Shown here: piece by piece, positions 12,201 through 26,400 of the stretch
Layout of the letters: each line of letters starts with the position of its first letter
How positions within the stretch are numbered: the stretch's first letter is position 1
Origin: Lampris incognitus
Taxonomy: Eukaryota; Chordata; Actinopteri; Lampriformes; Lampridae
NCBI RefSeq assembly: GCF_029633865.1
Contig: NC_079223.1
Coordinates: 9,904,736-9,968,735, forward strand
Direction: 5' to 3'
Length of the DNA stretch: 64,000 nt
Translations under genes and position numbers: made by a program
Notes under the pieces: model-generated
Databases searched by the model: none
Seen by the model: the letters and a program-made list of their open reading frames with translations, nothing else
What the model was told of the DNA's origin: nothing

Positions 12201-14427
12201 CCGGTCTGTCTCCCCGTCCCCTGATCTAGTATTTATTAAAATGGATCAGGATTAACTTCATTACAGTCCACATCTATTATCTCAGCAGTCAAGTCTGGTG
12301 GCTCACCCTTTATATTTCTCTTCACCTCCTCTCCTGTCTCCCCATATCGTGGGTATGCCTTTCATGTGAGCGAAAAAAAAATGGAAAACTCTTTCCTTAT
12401 GCGGATGGAGAGCATATTGTGTGTTCCAGTACAACACCTGTTTTTAATTTCCTGACATGAAAGGCATTCCCATCAAAAGAAACAGAAAAACAATCATTTC
12501 AGTTCGTTCATGGGGGGGGGGGTCCTCTCTCTCTCTCTCTCTGTATGTCACCCCTCCCTTCCCCAGCACCCCCCCCCCTTACACACACACACACGCTCTG
12601 GTCCGTGTTGTAATATGCGGCTCATGCGGGTCTTTTCGTTTTATACGCGCTGACCTCGTAGTTGGCGTTTCCTTTGCTGCGGCCGACGTGAACACGATTC
12701 ACAACTCGGCAGTGTTTCCTCTCGCTGTTTTTGGCCGGCGTGCGACCGTGCCTCGGTTTCGCTTTATACCATTTACATTTCTGCTCTATTGGCCGGGGCG
12801 CTCGCTCCATCTCTGCCCTTTCCCGAGGCAGCTGCAGCGTCGGTACGGTCGCGCCGCTGCGATGTATCCGTTTCCCCTCGGGGGCACGCCGGTTTACAGT
12901 AAACACACTACAAAGCGCCCGGTACCTGGCTGGTCTGACGTTCCCGTCTCGTTAAATGAGGATTCCACACAGTGGTGGTTCTAGACCATTTCAAACGGGG
13001 GGGGGGGGGGGGGGGGGGGCTGGGGCCACATGCGATTTTAGGGGTACCAAATATATTAAGCACAACTGTTACATACCATCACTACCCCCATAGGTTTGGT
13101 TCTCAGTCAGTGCCAAAATCCAGTTGGTCCGTCACCGAAATGGTTCGACTATACGACATGATTTATTTTCTGGTTCCACATTTATTATTTTTTTCTGCCT
13201 TACGAAAATATTCACCACAGTTAGGGAGGCCAGTGGGGGTGGGGGGGGGGTCCAGGCTTAATATTACGGGGGCACTGCCCCCCCCTTGCCCCCTCTTAGA
13301 ACCGCCACTGATTCCACATCGCTTCAGGTTGCCGCGGTGATCAGCCCGCATTTAGTTTTGTTGTAGTTACCTGATTTGTATTTTATTTTATCTATTTATT
13401 TATTTTATGGGCCCTTCAGTTGTGTTTACAGACAACAGCAAGGCTGTATTCTCCTGTCTTTATGGGTTCTCTCTGCTGCTCTTTGCCAGACGTCTTTGTT
13501 TTCACTCTTCGAGCTTTCTCTTCCCTTTCCAGAGCACTGGCTCACTTTACATTTAAGAACCATCGTGTCGTAAGATCGCTTCACGTGTCCCTGAGATGTT
13601 TCTCGCAGAAATCGGCCGCAGGTTATTTGTGTGGACGCCAGAATCTCGACACACTCTGCCAGCACCCAGCTAGTTTTCTAAAATGGAAAAACCACACACC
13701 TGCTCTGTTGTGAGATGGAGTTTGTGGAGGGTAAGGTGAGACATTTGTATACGGTGCCCATTCTTTTTACAGCTTAACTCACCAGCCCAGCAAGTCTGTT
13801 CTGCTCAGAATTTCCCACACGTCGAAGGGAGCGGACTCCAAGGACTATTTAAGAGATGGGAGAAAGTGAATGGACCCCATTCTAACACACCCTGCTGTTA
13901 TTCTGCTAATTGCGCTCGAGTTTCTGCTGACAAATTTGTTTTTTCAGCCCATATTTTACACGAGGTTAAGAGAAACACCAGGCCTGTATACTGAAGTTCT
14001 GTTTCCAGGGCATTTTAAAAAAATAAAGATGTGTTGAAATACTGGAAAAATGCACCCTTTAAGCGTGCGTCACAATATCAAAGTGCTGTTGAATCACGAA
14101 CAAACTGTGCATAACAATCTCTTTAAAATTCAGTTAATGTCCCTCCAAGATGTGGTTTATATCGTAAGCAACCGAGCCTGCAAACTTTATAAAAAAATAA
14201 GAAAAAAGTGTAGTCACAGATTGGCAGCCTGTCCAGGGTGTCTCCCCGCCTGCCGCCCAATGACTGCTGGGATAGGCTCCAGCATCCCCGCGACCCTGAG
14301 AGCAGGATGAGTGGTTTGCATAATGGATGGATGGATGTTTTGCAATCTGGTTATGTGTAGCAAAAATTAACATCCATATATATCACAGAGTTCTCCACAT
14401 TAATTCAATATTTACTTCAGCTTCTGC

Positions 14428-14468
<41 letters not shown>

Positions 14469-17400
14469 TTGCCAGGCTGTGGGGAGCATCTGATTCGCAC
14501 CATGCTAGCACGGGAGTGCTCTGCTGCCATGCAGTCTGAAGATGCCCACCAAGCACTGCTGGAGGCTATGCAAAACAAGTTCATCAGTGAGTTGCCCATC
14601 TGCCCCCACCGCCACCTTTTTTTTTCTTTTTTTTTTTTTTTGCACACATGGGAGATTGTCAGCCTAGCAAGTGTTTACCAGGCTCAGCACCCTGCATGAA
14701 GAAGATTAGGCTACCAAACCAATACAAAATAAGAAATGAGCTAACAACCAGGGACATTAGAGACAAAGAGATCAGAATAGACGATGTTTGATTTACGGAT
14801 GATATTGCTGTGTTTAAACGGGGCCTGTGACGCTTCCAACACATTCATATTCGCCAGCCACAGTTATTTTTGGGAGGCATAAATGTTTTGTTGACAGTTC
14901 ATGTGAAGATGTTTTTGTCCCCTTTTCAGAAGTGGTCAGTCTTCAGAAAGTCTTGTTAACCATGCTTGGCTCTCTGTTCTCTGGGCACTTGAGAGGGAGA
15001 GACAGACAGAGAGAGACAGAGAGAGACTGGGAGAAGCTATAGCACAGGCGGTGTCTGTGGAAACGTGGCGGTTTAAACCTTGCTCTGGCCTCCTGTTTAG
15101 AAGTCCGTTCTCATTGGCTGGGTTTGTCACGTACGTCTGTGACACCAAGGCGGCTGCGAGGGCTGGACGGAGTCATTTTTCAAGTTAATTCTTTTGTTGT
15201 TTTCTCTCGGGGCGCACATCAAGCCAAACAAAAGCTCAATAAATCCTGCCTTAGTGAGGAACAGTGAGGATGGCGTCTGTGATGTGGGGCCTTCTAACTC
15301 ACTGAACTGACACGATACAGTTAAGTAATGTGATGACCACACAGTCAAACTTGAGTCTGATGTAAAGCTGCACTTATTTCTCTTGATATGACTGTGTCTA
15401 ATAAGTTCAGAACCTTTTTACTCTGTTCCTCATAAGTCACAAAGCATCTGACTGTGGCACATATGTGCTGCCATCAGAGCCAGATGTAGTCGGAGGTATC
15501 ACTACGCACAGTACAGTAGGTCTCATCATACAGATGCATCCGGCAAACACACACTCGCACACAAATACCAACATGCCTATAAATTGTCTAAGTCTGTTAA
15601 ATTTGTTCTTGTTTTGTTTGTTATTGATGGGTAAAGTAATGCTAATTTTGCCAATAATTGGACTTCTGGCATATTTACAGTGTGCGGAGATTTCAGATTT
15701 ATTACGGAATATTTGACAAAACAGAAATTTAACGGCCTTTTAAATGTAGCAGAAACGCCAAGATTTTATGTGGATGCGATCCAAGCTATACTCCAGTCTT
15801 TTATGGAGCTTTGAGGAAGGGGGCATTGCCACAAGAAACTGAAATGTGTGCGAAACAAAAAGAAACAATGGTGTGAAAATGCACCAGTAACATTTCTGTG
15901 AAAAAGACCGTTTGGTCCCATTTTCCTTTGACTTGATGCAGAGTTTGGACGTCTTTCGACACGATGGTTCTTTGCCAGTTTCTGCCCAGTCTGAGCTTTT
16001 CTCCATACAAATCCTGCCCCGCCGCTAAGTCGTCAGTATGGTTCTACATTTATATGCGATACCTCGTTGAATTGGGTCTTATTCAGGTACTTGGAAAAGC
16101 TCTTGTTTCAAGTTGTCTCAGTAGTTAGCATGGGAGCGTTTTACCTGTGATTTACTGACGTCTGGCGTTTATTCTGAAAGGCGAGAATGCACGAACCAAA
16201 ACTTGCATGCTCTAAAAATGTCCAGCTGCAGTTATTCTGTAAAGGGTTTTGTTCAGCATAGAAAAAATATGGAAGGTTCTTCTCAGAATTTGTAGAACAA
16301 GATCACCTGTCGGGTGTTTGCTTGTGCCGTTTGTTTCGTGTTGCAGCAATACAGTGTAGATGGGGTGTTACATGCTGGAGCGTGGTGTACATATGTTTCC
16401 ATATTTTATTCTTATTTCTATTTCTTATTTTATCTTTTATTTCTTTTTTTCTTATTTATTTCTATTTTCTTGTTATCTTGTATCTTGTCAGTTTTTCTTT
16501 ACTAGAGCGTGAGTGTCTGCAATAGGACCCAGTTTCCCCTCGGGGATGAATAAAGTATTTCTGATTCTGACTTCTACTGTACATCTAGGCCACTGTATCT
16601 GGTCATCTTGTACCATGCAACCGTAGTATATTTGAGATTTAGGGTTAAAAATTTATCAAGGTTCATTGTCCTTTAAAGTTTTTCAAATTAGACAGGAAAA
16701 ATATGAAATTGGCTGGTTTAACAAATATTTTTCATTTGAATTTAGAGGGTTAAATGAAGCATTATGTTGAGGCACTGTATAAAGTGTGCAGAACAATAAT
16801 AATGCCACCCATCATTAACCTTTTGTGTATTAAAAGCTGCCGGCTGAAATGAATTGGAAGTATTTCTGCTGAACAGGGTGCATGATAAAATAAAGGCAGT
16901 GAACAGAATAATTGCATTCAGTTGTTTCTCTTGGCCCAAATAGGTAGAAATGTGAATGAGAAAAATACTTCATCGATCCGCTTCAGTTGATGAAAAAGGC
17001 TGTTTTTGTCTACTTTTCCCATCCATAATTTGTGGTTTGTTACATGAGAGTGAAGAGCTTGACAAGTGAACAGGAGACAATTGGTTATGTAACAAAACTT
17101 AATTTATTGATTATGGGGGAAACTTTTTTCGGCCAGTGAGCTGTTTCTGCAGTGTTGTTGAGTTTGTACACCCTGTGTTTTCTTTGTTCACCTGCATAGG
17201 CTCACCCTTTCTGGCCGGTGAGGATCGTGTTTTGGGTGGGGTAATTGTCCTACGCTGCTGCAGATGTGCGGAGGCTGAGCCGTCTCAAGACATCCAGGCC
17301 ATACTGGGTAAGGCAGTAATTAGTTTCAGCTGATTCACACACAAACCCCTACGTCTTAACCAGTGGCAGGTTGAAAATGGGCAATGGATATTTGCTAATC

Positions 17401-20400
17401 AGATAGCTGTCATCAGATATTCAGGGAAAGGGGTGGGGGTGGAAGATCTGCGGCTTTCCTGGCGGGTGGTCTACGTTTTAACTTGCACAATCAGGCTCTG
17501 GTTTCACACCCTCGGTCTCAGGTTCAAACAGAGGCCTCCCACCACAGAATCAACCACTAAGCTGCAGATAAGTGGAGGCCCTCTCTTCAATGCCCACCCC
17601 AGTTGCTTGAGCTGATGGATCTGGTTTCTTTACCTAGAGTCCCTGGGAATGCTCCATTTCCTCTGCACAGCAACCATCACAGCATCTGTGCTAGCCTGAT
17701 TCTGTTTCTAGCTGCACTCTGAGGGTCACAACTAGAAGCTAATGCACTATACTTCATGGAGTAGGGGGGAAAAAGATCTCTTTAAAAGGTCAAAAAAAAG
17801 AAAAGCTACTTTGGGTTTGTATTTGCACCCGATCATCTGACAGGAACAGTCAAGGGAGGGGCTTTGATTGGTATCTATCACCTCAACAAAGCTCCTCTCT
17901 CATCTGGCTCCCATTTTTGGTCCTTAGGACATCCTTAACTTAATGTGCTTAACTTGGATTTGTCCACAAAACCCATGTGAGCAGATTCACTGCAGAGTTC
18001 AGCAGTAGTTTCTGTCATCATACCCCAGACCTTCAGCTAACATACTAGTAAACCCCCCCCCCCCAATTTTTTTTTGTGCCTTACTTCCGTCATGTTAAAT
18101 GTTACAGGAAGTCACCTCAGCATCGGGGTTCTTTTTTCTGACACACTGTGGAAGTGACGGTACATAGTAAACCTGGGCATGATGGGCAGTGGGCATTGGC
18201 CTTTGGCAAAGTACAGTAGCAGGGTTCCCATGCGTCCTGGAAAGCCTGGAAATTTATAGACCAGGTTTCCAGTCATGGACTAAACTTAGAAAATGATCAA
18301 ATTGGAAAAAATGTCCCAGAGATTTTATTGAGGTCAGGGACAATTATAAAACAAGGTTCAACTTATATTTTACCAGCTGAGATGGCATATTTTTAGTGTA
18401 ACTTTTAGCTGAGATAACATTTTTAGCCACTCAGTACCCTCTGTGTGAAGAGGGTACGACCATCCCTGAACCAAGGAGGGGGGCTAAGAGTGCATCTGTT
18501 CTGAAGAAAACCTGCTCCAGAGTGCATGTGACCTCAGACTGGGGCGACGGTTCATCTTTCAGCATGACAGTGACCCAAAGCATACAGTCGGGACAATGCT
18601 GGAGTGACTTCTGGACGAGTCTCTTGACTGTTCTTGAGTCGTCCAGCCAAAGCCCAGACTTAAACGCCATAAAACATCTGTGGAAAGACCTAAAAAAGAC
18701 AGTTCACGGACGCTTCCCATCCAATCTGGCAGCGCTTGAGAGGATCTGCCAGGAAGAATGGGATAAACTGCCCAAATCCAGGTGTGCAAAGCTCGTAGAG
18801 ACTTACCCAAGAAGACTCGAAGCTGTAATTGCTGCCAAAGAGGCTTCTACAAAGCACTGAATGAAGCGTCTGAATACTTACATAAATGAGAGATTTCAGT
18901 TTTTGATTTTTAATCAATTTGCAAACATTTCTAAAAACATTTTTTCACTTGTCATTGTGGGTTATAAGTGTAGATTGATCAGCAAAATGTGTGCAAAAAG
19001 TGAAGAGGTCTGAATACTTATTACTGTTTTTAATGGGCAGCATCACATCGCCCCACTCCTGGCCTCTCTCCATTGGCTCCCAGTTCGATTTAGAATTGAT
19101 TTTAAAGTTTTACTGATCACTTTTAAAGCTTGTCTGGGCCTGGCCCCAAGCTACGTAATAGAAATGTTGACCTCGTATGAGCCAGTTCGCAGTCTTAGAT
19201 ACTCAGGCGGGGCCCTTCTGGCCATTCCAAAGTCGAGGATTAAATCTAAAGGTAACCCTGCTTTTGCTGTCAGGGCCCCTCGGCTTTGGAACGACCTGCC
19301 TGAGGAGATAAGACTCGTAGAATCAGCGACTTAGATTTAAATCACTTCTTAAGACCTATTTTTATAGACTTGCTTTTATGTGAGTCATCTTTTTATTGCT
19401 TTTATTCTTTAATTGTATTTATTTATATTTACATTTTTTATTTTTTACTTCCTTTTTATGTCTTATGTCTATCTTTCAACATCCTTCCGTTTTCTCTGCT
19501 GTGTTTTTGCGTCTTTTGTCTTCTTGTTTTAACTTTATCTCAACTTTACCTTAATTTTGTCTTGCTTTTCATTGGCTTTAGTGTTTGGCTTTCTGTTCTT
19601 CTGCTTTCTGAATATACCGCCTCTGTCAAAGCACTTTGTAAACTCTGTTTTTAAAGGTACTATATATAAATCTCCTCCTCCCCCTCTTCCTTCTCCTTCT
19701 TCTTCCTCTTCCTCCTCCTCCTCCTCCCCCTGAAGCCACTGTATATCCAAATACAATGTCTGAAAAGTCTTGGAAAGATTTCCTAAAAAGAGGTGGAACT
19801 TTGAGTGGCTTCAGGAGCTATGTGCTCATAGTCACCCATTCATAATCTGTAGATTATCTCACACTGCTTGTAGACAGATTTAATCCGTAATCTGAAGACA
19901 CGTTGAAATGGAAGAGTTTAGATTCAGGTTTAGCCTGTGTATATTTAAAAATACGATGAGTTGAGTGATGGGTCACATACCTTGCGCAGTATTTGTGTGT
20001 GACTAAATACTGAACATGGGACGTTTTGATGCAACAGACTGGCAGTATATTTTTGAGCTACTTTTTATCCTGTACTTTAAAAAGAGCCCATTTCATATAG
20101 CTGTTTGTATTTTAAATGAATACTTTTTAAAATTAAACGTAAACAGGAAATAAACTAAACCCCCAGTTACTTAGAAACTTGTTGGCATTTTTGAAGTTCG
20201 CGAAGGCAACGGCTGTCTCCATCACGGGAAGGCAAGACGTCTTCATTTAGAGTTGACAGTAATGGTCGACAACCAGAGAAGATGCATCTGTGTCATCTGT
20301 ATCAGCTCTACTGATGACATTTCCCAAAATACCACCAGGCTGGTGATAGACTGCACATTTCCAACACTTGGCAGGGGCGCCGATTGTTGTTAGCGGATTG

Positions 20401-23400
20401 TAGCCCTTGTTGTGAAAGAGTGTGCACTGCCCGAGCCACAGCAGATCAGATTGCAATGGACCAGGAAAGCCGTGGTGTTGATTTCTAAGACTGAAAAGTC
20501 GTCTTACCATCCCCGCCAGATCGTTTGGCTGTGTAACAACCTTTCACATCCACTCACAGGTTCCACCCTCCTCGGCAGTGTTGCAGCCGTATGCCACGTA
20601 TTTTCACGATTTATTGTAAGTGCTCTTGGGAGTCTGTTGCATTGAATGTGCCCTGCCACCTGTCGAACAGAAAAACTACTCCCCTTCCAGATAGGCAGAC
20701 TTTATTGATTGTGTAACTCTGCTTCATTGAAATCCAACTCAGACTCCCGCTGAAAGACTGGCCAAGAGCAGCGCAGACCTTCCCTCTCCCCACACCCTTG
20801 CTGTATCACTCACTCCTAGTTTTTATTGCTCGCTTTTATCTTTTCTTGGTTACTTTCCTTCGTGGTCCTCTGCCCACTCTGTATTTAACTCTATCTTTGT
20901 GTTTTCGCAGTGGAGTTCCTGTGGAGCCACACCACAGAGAGCATGTGCGTCGGCTACATGTCAGTCCAGGACAGCAAAGCCAAGGTGAACTTCCCACTCA
21001 GCCTTGCAGTCGAAATATTCCTGTCTTGGGTTTTTTAACCAGCCTAGATTCACAAAGCTCACGAGTTAATCTTCTCCATCTCTAATGTTGCATGCAGGGG
21101 ATTTGGTCAGCATGCAGACTACTAGGTCAGTGAAAAGTAACAATCTGGCTTTTTCAAACTGATGATGTTATGACCCAGCTTGTTAGAGGGAAGGGAAGCA
21201 ACATAAAACCAGGTTTAGTTGTTAAAGAAAAAAAAAAGTTATTTATTAACAAGGCACTACAAAGGAAATGGGCCTGTACGTGCTGTGCAAATCAATAACC
21301 AAAAGAGGGCTATTTACACCCAGAGCTGCAACTATTTTTGTCTAACGAAAACCAAAACAAAAATAAAACTTCACCGTCTAATGCTTACTTGTCCAAAAAC
21401 CAGAAACAGTCAACAACACAGCACCCCTGCGCCTGGTGTGTCTGACAATGAAAATGCTCAGTGTGTGAGGTATCAGTAATCGGCTAAAACGATACCTGGC
21501 CCAGTCCCCAGGTAATTAACTAGTGCCTCGTTCTGAGTTCACAAACATCTCTGGCAACGTGAAACACAACGAGAGGCGCGGTGGCGAGCTGCTCAGCAAA
21601 CCCCGCCCTCCCCGACTGGCAAGCTGGCCAAACATTTGTAGGTTCAGTTCCCCCCAGTTTCACTGACTGGACTGGTGCGCTGGACCGGGTACCGCTCCAA
21701 TTAGGCTGTCCGAAAACACCAACCAGAAAGTGGGAGGAGCATCTGAACCTTGAGACCACACAGGTTGTTTTGACAGGCACAAAAGAAGCACTGACGAAGG
21801 GTTATACACAGACACACACATCAGGCAGAGGTCGGCAGTGGCCGTAACAGATGTATTGACAACATGAACAAAAATTACGCTTCGTTGATCCGTGCCAAAG
21901 GCTTGACGTTACTTCAGGCATGTTTTTCATAATTTATAAGCTGTATTTTTTTTCTTCTGTGTTAATGAATTGCAGTTTGAGTCCTAGGTTTGCTTCAGAC
22001 TTCAGGAACGTTTCCTTACCTCAGATTTTCCAGAATGTATAAATGACTGTTGTTTTCGAACATGTGATAGAAGAAACAAATTAGTTTCAGTGATGGGATC
22101 GGTCTCTGAAACATGTCTAACATCAGAACAGGAAATGTGATTGTATAAATCAAGCTGGACTTAGGCCAAAACCTCCTGCCTGTTGTTTGAATGTTCCTCC
22201 TCAGCAAGGTATTAACTCGAAGCAGGACTTGGCTACAGTAAATGTAGGAGATCAGATGTAAAGTAAAAGGTCAGAGATAAGAAAATGCTGCACTGTAGGT
22301 AAAATACCTAATATTTACATTTAAAAACCATGCTTCAGAGTAGAAATCTACCGCAGAACTATGTTCGTAGACATCTGTCCGTGTCTTCTCGCTTGTGGTT
22401 AGTTGTTTGTTCTCCAAAGCCCACACAGACACACATCTCATTCTTTAATCACGATGAGAGATTTAGATCTCACAGATAGGAGCCAGCTGAATGAAACCTG
22501 CCATCCTATTTGGTGTCGGGTCTTTAGAACTGTCAGATTAATAAGTAGTACCACAAACTGAACTGACTAAAACGACGGTGTGGAAGTGTCTGAGCTCTTG
22601 AGCGGTGCATCGACTGAGGTGAATTTCTTTCACTGATGCTGTACTGTCACTGTATTAAGAGAGGGCACTGTTGTTCAAGACTGGTTCAGATTTCAAAGTG
22701 TTTACCCCATCGCCACAACCCCCTTCCTCCTCCTCTGTTGCTCCTCTTTTCCTGTCTTTATACCTCTATGTATCTTCCCATCTCCATTCCATCACTTACC
22801 TGCCCTACTTATCCACAGAGTAGCCCTGAACAGATTATATACTGCTATTGACGCCCCACCAGGTATATCTGTACCAATGTGCCTATTTGCTAAATGTGCT
22901 CTCTGTTTTGGGCTTTGCAGCGATATTTGAGCCATGTAAGTGCTCCTTTCATGCCCGTGCCAGCTTAACCAGGTGAGTCAGGCACATTGATCACTGTAAT
23001 TCTTAGGGGCACTTCGAATAGTCAAACGTCTGCTCTGATCTTAAGTTTTGGTTCGTTTTGCATCATATCTACCATATATAATTGAGGCTGACGGGCAACT
23101 TCAAAGCGGTTTATGAAGTACTTGGGTCCCTCAAGTACTTGGAAGTGCTTGGGTCATGAGCCACTTGGATCAAGTGTTAGCACCAACAGCTATGTCTTCC
23201 ACTTCGGCTGTGTGACAGGGATGAAAGCAGGCCTAAGAGCCACTCCTGAGGCGGGGTAAGGAAATATCAAGGATGTATGTTGTCCAGTGTAGATATAGGT
23301 AGCCAGGCTGGAGCTGTCGTCACAAAGAACCAACCATCGCCAACCACAGCCCAAGTTACTCTCCGACAGACATTCCTCCCATTCTTATTGGCATCCCACA

Positions 23401-26400
23401 GGGCATTGCTGACCAGCCAGGCAGGGTCCTCTTTCTCTTCTCTCCTGCGATAAGGACATGAAAGGCCTGATACATAGGACGGGGGAGTATTTAGGACAGA
23501 GGTCAGACTGGATTAGTTGCACCCCATGTAGCAACGTTTACCTCCCTCATACAGTATTTTTGTACTTGCATTTGTACATGTATCATTCTGTAGCTGAACA
23601 ACAGCTTGTGTGGTGTGCTGTCACTCAATCCTGACTGGGTGGGACTTGAGGTTAATCTTAAAGATGCTGTACTGGAGGGGTCCTAACATTTTCCTTACTT
23701 TTCTTTTGTACTCTCCGGTCAGGTGTTTTTGTTTCCAGGGGACAATGGGCCCCGTTTTCCGATCCTTTTGGCATTGGACTGTGTGCAGAAACGATCAGAC
23801 GGCGTGTTTAGTGGGAGAAAGCGTCTGGTTTCATTCACTCACCTGTGTTTGCATTGGATAAAGACACGGGGACGGACGGCCAGCCGTGTCTTACAGAGCT
23901 CCAGAGAGCTGCCGCCCAAACAGTTCAGCTATTGTCTGACTGTCCTGTCATGATTAAACAGATGAAAGAGACGTGCAGGATCCGCAGCACCGTGGTCCTT
24001 CTCTCGGTACAGCTCCACCCCCCCCACCCCCCACCCCCCACCCGCCCCTCCCGGACATCATTACCACTATAAAGCTTGTGGCTGCCCAAACTGTCTACAG
24101 GCCAAGCAATTCAAACGACGTGCAATTCGGGCCCTCTGGCTGTTGTCTGCTGTGTTTCTTACAAGGCAAATGTCTTTTATTATGGCACATTTTGTTTTTA
24201 TTCTCCATCTCGTGTGGAGAATAAATGGCATATGATTGTTTTTTTTTCTTTTTCGGAGAATAGAATGTGAAAACCACAACACAAAAGCAATGGCCTCGTC
24301 ATTGAACTATATTTGTTCCCTTGCTTTCTCCGGGGTGTTAACGTCGGGCTTTTCAAAGCCCCTTAACACATTCATATCGCCAAAGCATGTTTTTCGGCAA
24401 CAGATACAAAAGGGCCTGCTGTGTTTTTCCCGTTAGGTTAGGACCCGACCATGGCTCTGTCATGTGGTTCCTTCGGTCACTGGGTAACAAGCTGACAACG
24501 GACTCACTCAAGGTTTGCGTGTGTGCTTTCCTCCATCTCTCTGCTCAGCCACCCGGCTATGCTAATTCTTCCCCTTTATTCTCCTCCCCATAGTGTCGGC
24601 CCTTTTGTTTTGATGTCGAGTGTGCCTTGCTTCCACACATATGAACCTCTAGTTAACAAGAGGACAAGGGGGAGATACGCTACACAGAGGCACATACACT
24701 CTTCTTCGTTCGGCTGCTCCCGTTATAGTGGTCACTCAGTGGATCATCTGTTTCCATCTCTTCCTGTCCTCTGCATCTTCCTCTGTCATGCCAACTGCCT
24801 GCATGTCCTCCCTCACCACATCCATAAACCTCCTCTTTGGCCTTCCTATACCTTCTTCTTTTCCTCTCGCCTGGCAGCTCCATCCTCAGCGTCCTTCTCC
24901 CAATATACCCAGCATCTCTCCTCCACACATGTCCAATCCATCTCAATCTTGCCTCTCTTGTTTTGTCTCCAAACTGTCCAACCTAAGCTGTCCCTCTAAT
25001 ATAATCATTCCTAATCCTGTCCTTCTTCGTCACTCCCAATGAAAATCTTAGCATCTTCAACTCTGCCACCTCCAGCTCCGCCTCCTGTCTTTTCATCAGT
25101 GCCGCTGTCTTCAAACCATATAACATAGCTGGTCTCACGACCATCTTGTAAACCTTCCCTTTAACTCTTGCTGGTACCTTTCTGTTGCAAATCACTCCTG
25201 ACACTCTTCTCCACCCACTCCACCCTGCCTGCACTCGCTTCTTCACCTCTCTTCCGCACTCCCCGTTACTTTGAACAGTTGACCCCAAGTACTTAAACTC
25301 ATCCACCTTCACCACCTCTACTCCTTGCATCCTCAGGTGGACACCCGAAAGTCACACTCATATGTGCTTGTTGAACATCCCACTCCAAAACCATGGGCAT
25401 AAATATGGAGTTGGCCCCAACTTTGCTGATATAACAGCCTCCACTGTTCTGGGAAGCATTCCAAATTGGAACATGGCTGCAGGGATTGTCTCCTATTCAG
25501 CCCCAAGAGCATTAGTGGGGTTGGGCACTGATGTTGGGGAGAAGGCTTGGCTTACGGTCGGTGTTCCAATTCATCCCAAAGGTGCTGGATGGGGTTGAGG
25601 TCAGGGCTCTGTGCAGGCCAATCAAGTTCGTCCACACCAAACATGTCAAACAATGTCTCTATGGACCTTGATTTGTGCAGGGGGGCACTGTCATGTTGAA
25701 ACAGGGGAGGGTCTTCCCCAAACTGTTTCCACAAAGTTGGGAGCACACAATTCTCTAGAATGTCATTGTATGTTGTATCATTAAGATTTCACTTCACTGG
25801 AACTAAGGGGCCTTGCCAAAACCATGAAAAACAGACCCACACCATTCTTCTCTCCACCAAACTTTACAGTTGGCACTATGCATTCGGGCAGATAGCATTC
25901 TCCTGGCATCTGCCAAACCCAGATTCATCCGTCAGACTACCAGATAGTGAAGTGTGATGAATTACTCCAGAGCACATGTTGCCACTGCTCCAGAGTCCAA
26001 TGGTGGTGTGTTTTACACCACTCCAGCTGATGGTTGGCATTGTGCATGTTGGTCTTCAGTTTATGTGTGGCTGCTTGGCCTTGGAAACCCATTTCCTGAA
26101 ACTCCCGAAGAACAGCTCTTGTGCTAACGTTGCTTCCAGAGGCATTTTGGAACTCAGTAGTGAGTGTTGCAACCGAGGACAGATGGTTTTTACTCGCTAC
26201 ACGCTTCAGCACTAGATGGTCCCGTTCTGTGGCCTGGTGTGGCCTACTGCTGAGCTGTTGCTCCGAGGTGTTTTCACTTCACAATAACAAACTTACAGAT
26301 GACCGGGTCAGATCTACCAGGGCAGAATCCCCCCCCCCCTTTTTCTCTCCAATTGTATCTGGCCAATTACCCTACTCTTCCGAGCTGTCCCAGTTGCCGC

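Noticed and set aside
23610..23960. Candidate coding exons in the last tasp1 intron
   Set aside because: Open frames of 76-83 codons show no family match, and taspase-1 is continuous across this intron without them.
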